Shown here piece after piece: positions 61,174 through 64,000 of a stretch of 64,000 bases of DNA; the first letter of the stretch is position 1; each line of letters begins with the position of its first letter. The translations under genes and the position numbers were made by a program. Location: the NCBI RefSeq assembly GCF_007991655.1, contig NZ_BJYT01000004.1:124001-188000 (forward strand), written 5' to 3'. The DNA is from Segetibacter aerophilus (GTDB lineage: Bacteria > Bacteroidota > Bacteroidia > Chitinophagales > Chitinophagaceae). The notes beneath the pieces were generated by a model. That model made no database searches, was not told the DNA's origin, and saw nothing but the letters and a program-made list of their open reading frames with translations.

Positions 61174-62385
61174 TTAAGCTACCGCTTTTTTCACAAGCTC
61201 AGCTGCCTCGCTCAACAAAATTGCACTCTGAACTTTTAAGCCGCTTTCATCTATCAGCTTTTTAGCTTCCTCGGCGTTGGTTCCTTGCAGGCGAACGATG
61301 ATAGGAATATTAATATTGCCCATCTTGTTATAAGCCTCTATAACACCCGAAGCAACACGGTCGCAACGAACAATACCTCCAAAAATGTTGATTAGAATTG
61401 CTTTTACATTTGGATCCTTCATAATAATCTTAAAACCAGCTTCAACAGTTTGTGCGTTTGCAGTACCACCTACGTCAAGGAAGTTTGCTGGTTCACCACC
61501 GGCAAGTTTTATCATATCCATAGTAGCCATTGCAAGGCCGGCACCATTTACCATACAACCAACGTTGCCATCCAACTTTACAAAATTCAGGTTATACTGA
61601 CCTGCTTCTACTTCGGTAGGATCTTCTTCGTTTACATCTCTGAGATTAGCAAGATCAGCGTGACGCATTAAAGCATTCTCGTCTAAATTCATCTTGCAAT
61701 CAACAGCTATGATTTTTTCATCGGCCGTTTTAAACAATGGATTTATTTCAAGCATACTGCAATCGAGACCACAATATGCACTGTATAAATTGGTAACGAA
61801 CTTAACACAGTTCTTAAAGGCTTCACCACTCAGTCCAAAGTTGAAAGCAATTTTTCTTGCCTGGTAACCTTGCAAACCACCACCCGGGTAAACCCACTCT
61901 TTAAATATTTTATCAGGAGTATTATGAGCTACTTCTTCAATGTCCATTCCGCCTTCGGTGCTGTACATAATTACATTCTGACCTTTCGCGCGGTCGAGTA
62001 GTATGCTCAGGTAGAACTCTTTTACAGGGTTTGGACCAGGATAATAAACGTCCTGTGCAATCAGCACCTTACTTACTTTTTTACCTGCAGGTCCTGTTTG
62101 AATAGTAACCAAAGTGCCACCCAATATATTTTTAGCAATATTCGAAACGTCTTCAAGGCTTTTGCCTACGGCCACACCACGCTGTTCTTTCCCTTCAATT
62201 TTTCCCTTGCCACGTCCGCCTGCGTGTATTTGCGCTTTCACTACCGCAAAGTTATTGCCCGTGTCATTTTTGATTTGCCTGTATGCTTCCTCGGCAGCCA
62301 TAACAGTATCTACAGCGATGCCTTCCTGTACAGGAACTTTGTATTTCTTTAGTAACTCCTTAGCCTGGTACTCATGCAAATTCAT
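61174..62385 (-). CDS. sucC: Succinate--CoA ligase, beta subunit
   Basis: 403 residues. ATP-grasp domain in the N-terminal half (VVKAQIHAGGRGKGKIEG), FSLSGEAFKNCV in the middle, and the C-terminal phosphohistidine-loop ligase domain with DVGGTANAQTVEAGF and GGIVRCDRVA. With SucD it makes ATP or GTP from succinyl-CoA in the TCA cycle. sucD is not adjacent, which is common in Bacteroidota. TATCTTCG, near the -7 consensus, lies 19 nt upstream. Confidence 0.96.
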   Translation of the reverse strand: MNLHEYQAKELLKKYKVPVQEGIAVDTVMAAEEAYRQIKNDTGNNFAVVKAQIHAGGRGKGKIEGKEQRGVAVGKSLEDVSNIAKNILGGTLVTIQTGPAGKKVSKVLIAQDVYYPGPNPVKEFYLSILLDRAKGQNVIMYSTEGGMDIEEVAHNTPDKIFKEWVYPGGGLQGYQARKIAFNFGLSGEAFKNCVKFVTNLYSAYCGLDCSMLEINPLFKTADEKIIAVDCKMNLDENALMRHADLANLRDVNEEDPTEVEAGQYNLNFVKLDGNVGCMVNGAGLAMATMDMIKLAGGEPANFLDVGGTANAQTVEAGFKIIMKDPNVKAILINIFGGIVRCDRVASGVIEAYNKMGNINIPIIVRLQGTNAEEAKKLIDESGLKVQSAILLSEAAELVKKAVA

Positions 62386-62404
62386 ATAGCTAATTTATTT
62401 TTGA

Positions 62405-62412
62405 CGAAGATA
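62405..62412 (-). promoter_or_regulatory. Candidate -7 box for sucC
   Basis: TATCTTCG on the minus strand, seven of eight positions matching TAnnTTTG, 19 nt before ATG 62385. Confidence 0.35.
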
Positions 62413-62538
62413 GTTGAATTAGAAATCGGGATTTAGAAATTGAGCATTTTTTGTTTGCTGGCGAGTTTGCGAAGTGATGCTCGTTGTAAGATATTTAATG
62501 ATAATAGCTACGCTTATAATTCTAACTATCTCATAGAA

Positions 62539-64000
62539 TTAATTCGTTGCCGCATCAGCGTTTAGTTTACCCCAGCCATAATTGCTGCTTTTGTTTGGAT
62601 ACCCACTTGCTGTAACGGTTAGTTTATTTATTAGCTGGTCTCTTGTATAAGAAGGGAACCGGCTCCATACAAGTGCTGCAATGCCGGAAGCTGTAGCGGT
62701 GGCTACTGACGAGCCGCCTACAACGGTTGGAACGTCTCCGCTTGTTGCTGTTGATAAAGCTTTCAGGCCGCTACTTTGCTTCTGCATTACTATTACAAAG
62801 TCGACCTGCTTCCCTTTATGACAAGCCTCACATGCTGATAAAGAAGAGAGATCTTTTACCCCGGTTACAGCCTGAACCTCATCAAGACTCGCAGGAAACA
62901 TAACACCGATTAAAGTTGCAAGAAAACTTTTTGAAGTGCCTGCTGCACAGAACATGACCTTGCCTTTGCCGTAAGCATATTGGATAGCGTCTTTAATTTG
63001 TCCACTGTTAGTAATACGGGCCATGCTCATGCTTACAATCTTTACGCTTTTGTTGTCTGCGGCAAATAGATATGCGTCGCTTACTCCCTTTACTTCGTTA
63101 CTGCCGTCGATATACACGTTGTTTGCAGCGCGGCAAACTATGAGGTTGCTGTTATAAGCAACGCCACATGAATTGCCGTCATTCCCTCGCGGCGCAGCAA
63201 TCGTTCCGCTCATGGTAGTGCCATGCCCGCACGCGTCGTTGGTATTGCTTCCTCCGGGTAGGGTTACTATTTTTTCGATTGTGCGCTCACCCGAGTATCC
63301 CTGGTTGAATTGGCTGCCGAGGTTGTCCTGATCCGGACTCACTCCTGTATCTATCACCATTACCTTCACGCCTGTTCCTGTTGACTTAGTCCAAGCCTGG
63401 GTGATTTTGTGGTAACCAAAATTCCAAGAAACTTTTGTGTTTGGAAGAAGCGAGATGTAGTCGGAACCGGCAATGAGGGAACTGCTTCCGCTATAGCCAC
63501 CACACCCAATACCTCCAAAAAGACCATCACTTTCAGAGCGTTGAGCTGGCCCTGCATCTTCTTTGTCAAATTCTTCTATCGGATCATAGCCCATCGGTTC
63601 TGCATAGCGAACAAGATTATTACGTCGTAATTGTTTTACGGTTTGCAGGCTAGAAATCTTTACATCCAATACCGGTAATTTATTTTCTTTCCATACTTCC
63701 AGTGTTTCAAATTGTATTGTTGCATTTCTTTTTTTCTCTTCATTAAATATTATTTGCATCACTTTTTCTTTAGTTGCCCGCCAGTCGCTTTTTGTAATGT
63801 CAATTGAAGATTGTCTGTTGTCGATGCTTGATTCGTTTTCAGGTATGTAGCCGATGGACATGATACTGTCACTGTTTATTAAAGCACTCCATACCATTTC
63901 GTCGGTAGCATCTTTCCAGTCAAATGATCCCTTTTCCAATAATTGTTGCTGAATGAAATGATTGATCTGTTCGTTGCTCAATGGCTGCCCTTGTTCCTGA
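62539..64000 (-). CDS. S8 family serine peptidase (subtilase), 5' end beyond window
   Basis: The frame is open to base 64000 without a stop, so the start lies outside; the TTG at 63981 is likely internal. The catalytic triad is complete in the visible part: Asp in VMVIDTGVSPDQDN, His in DACGHGTTMSGTIAAP and Ser in VVGGSSVATATASGIAAL. N-terminal ~150 residues before the domain are a propeptide-like region. It is a subtilisin-like peptidase, perhaps secreted; the signal sequence would be upstream. No C-terminal sorting domain is present, since the protein ends YGWGKLNADAATN. Confidence 0.9.
   Translation of the reverse strand, partial: QEQGQPLSNEQINHFIQQQLLEKGSFDWKDATDEMVWSALINSDSIMSIGYIPENESSIDNRQSSIDITKSDWRATKEKVMQIIFNEEKKRNATIQFETLEVWKENKLPVLDVKISSLQTVKQLRRNNLVRYAEPMGYDPIEEFDKEDAGPAQRSESDGLFGGIGCGGYSGSSSLIAGSDYISLLPNTKVSWNFGYHKITQAWTKSTGTGVKVMVIDTGVSPDQDNLGSQFNQGYSGERTIEKIVTLPGGSNTNDACGHGTTMSGTIAAPRGNDGNSCGVAYNSNLIVCRAANNVYIDGSNEVKGVSDAYLFAADNKSVKIVSMSMARITNSGQIKDAIQYAYGKGKVMFCAAGTSKSFLATLIGVMFPASLDEVQAVTGVKDLSSLSACEACHKGKQVDFVIVMQKQSSGLKALSTATSGDVPTVVGGSSVATATASGIAALVWSRFPSYTRDQLINKLTVTASGYPNKSSNYGWGKLNADAATN

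Noticed and set aside
1-64000. CRISPR array, tRNA/rRNA genes, transposases, phage genes
   Set aside because: Searched by eye for repeat-spacer structure, tRNA-like arms and IS/phage proteins; none found. A dedicated scan could still find a weak case.

Overview
The window looks like chromosomal DNA of a member of the Bacteroidota, most like the Chitinophagaceae. The reasons are a type-B T9SS/gliding C-terminal domain, tandem DUF1573 proteins, a fused E1 alpha/beta 2-oxoacid dehydrogenase, SemiSWEET, a barrel-less TonB plug protein, promoters of the TAnnTTTG type, weak or absent Shine-Dalgarno signals, and many short intergenic gaps. No tRNA, rRNA, CRISPR array, prophage or insertion sequence was recognised. 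The genus is an inference.

Layout. 1-8.9 kb: the 3' end of a LacZ-type GH2 beta-galactosidase, a proline-tract secreted protein, a GNAT acetyltransferase, a membrane/SHOCT-like protein, valyl-tRNA synthetase with an unusual in-frame inverted repeat, a small lipoprotein, a DEDDh exonuclease/GIY-YIG fusion and a TauE/SafE exporter. 8.9-14 kb: a UGT-type glycosyltransferase, a PQQ-type sugar dehydrogenase lipoprotein, and DUF6265 and DUF3500 proteins. 14-21.2 kb: a four-gene operon of planctomycete-style proteins (cytochrome c-DUF1549-DUF1553, Tat-exported DUF1501, Tat-exported beta-propeller, membrane DUF2231-cytochrome c-LRR protein), probably an envelope carbohydrate-oxidation system. 21.4-27.3 kb: an RRM protein, DUF7009, a CBM48-like esterase, an M28 peptidase and a second GH2 enzyme.

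27.8-37.5 kb is the most interesting part. A single-domain response regulator, a LysM-TM-HEAT protein, a processive GT2 synthase and an LTA-synthase-like transferase run rightward. They converge with a leftward GH16 glucanase, a LysM-TPR-YaiO outer-membrane barrel and an unrecognised membrane-anchored protein. The two arms overlap tail to tail by 16 bp. Together they resemble a synthase-dependent exopolysaccharide machine: inner-membrane polymerisation, a periplasmic bridge, outer-membrane export, a modifying enzyme and a glycanase.

37.6-64 kb: a T9SS-exported adhesin-like protein, a TonB plug/MG2-like protein, SemiSWEET, fabI, recN, a Uma2 nuclease, a TPR lipoprotein-like protein, a zinc-ribbon coiled-coil protein, Nif3, an aminotransferase, two DUF1573 proteins, fused E1, malate:quinone oxidoreductase, a three-gene cassette ending in a DyP peroxidase, glucosamine-6-phosphate deaminase, sucC and a subtilase cut by the right edge.

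Two genome-scale patterns stand out. First, a short intergenic repeat with core GTTGCG(T/A)CGC occurs nine times, every time 35-135 nt beyond a stop codon and mostly in the sense of that gene. Second, several genes have a TAnnTTT(G/A) -7 box only 3-6 nt before the ATG, which predicts leaderless or nearly leaderless mRNAs.
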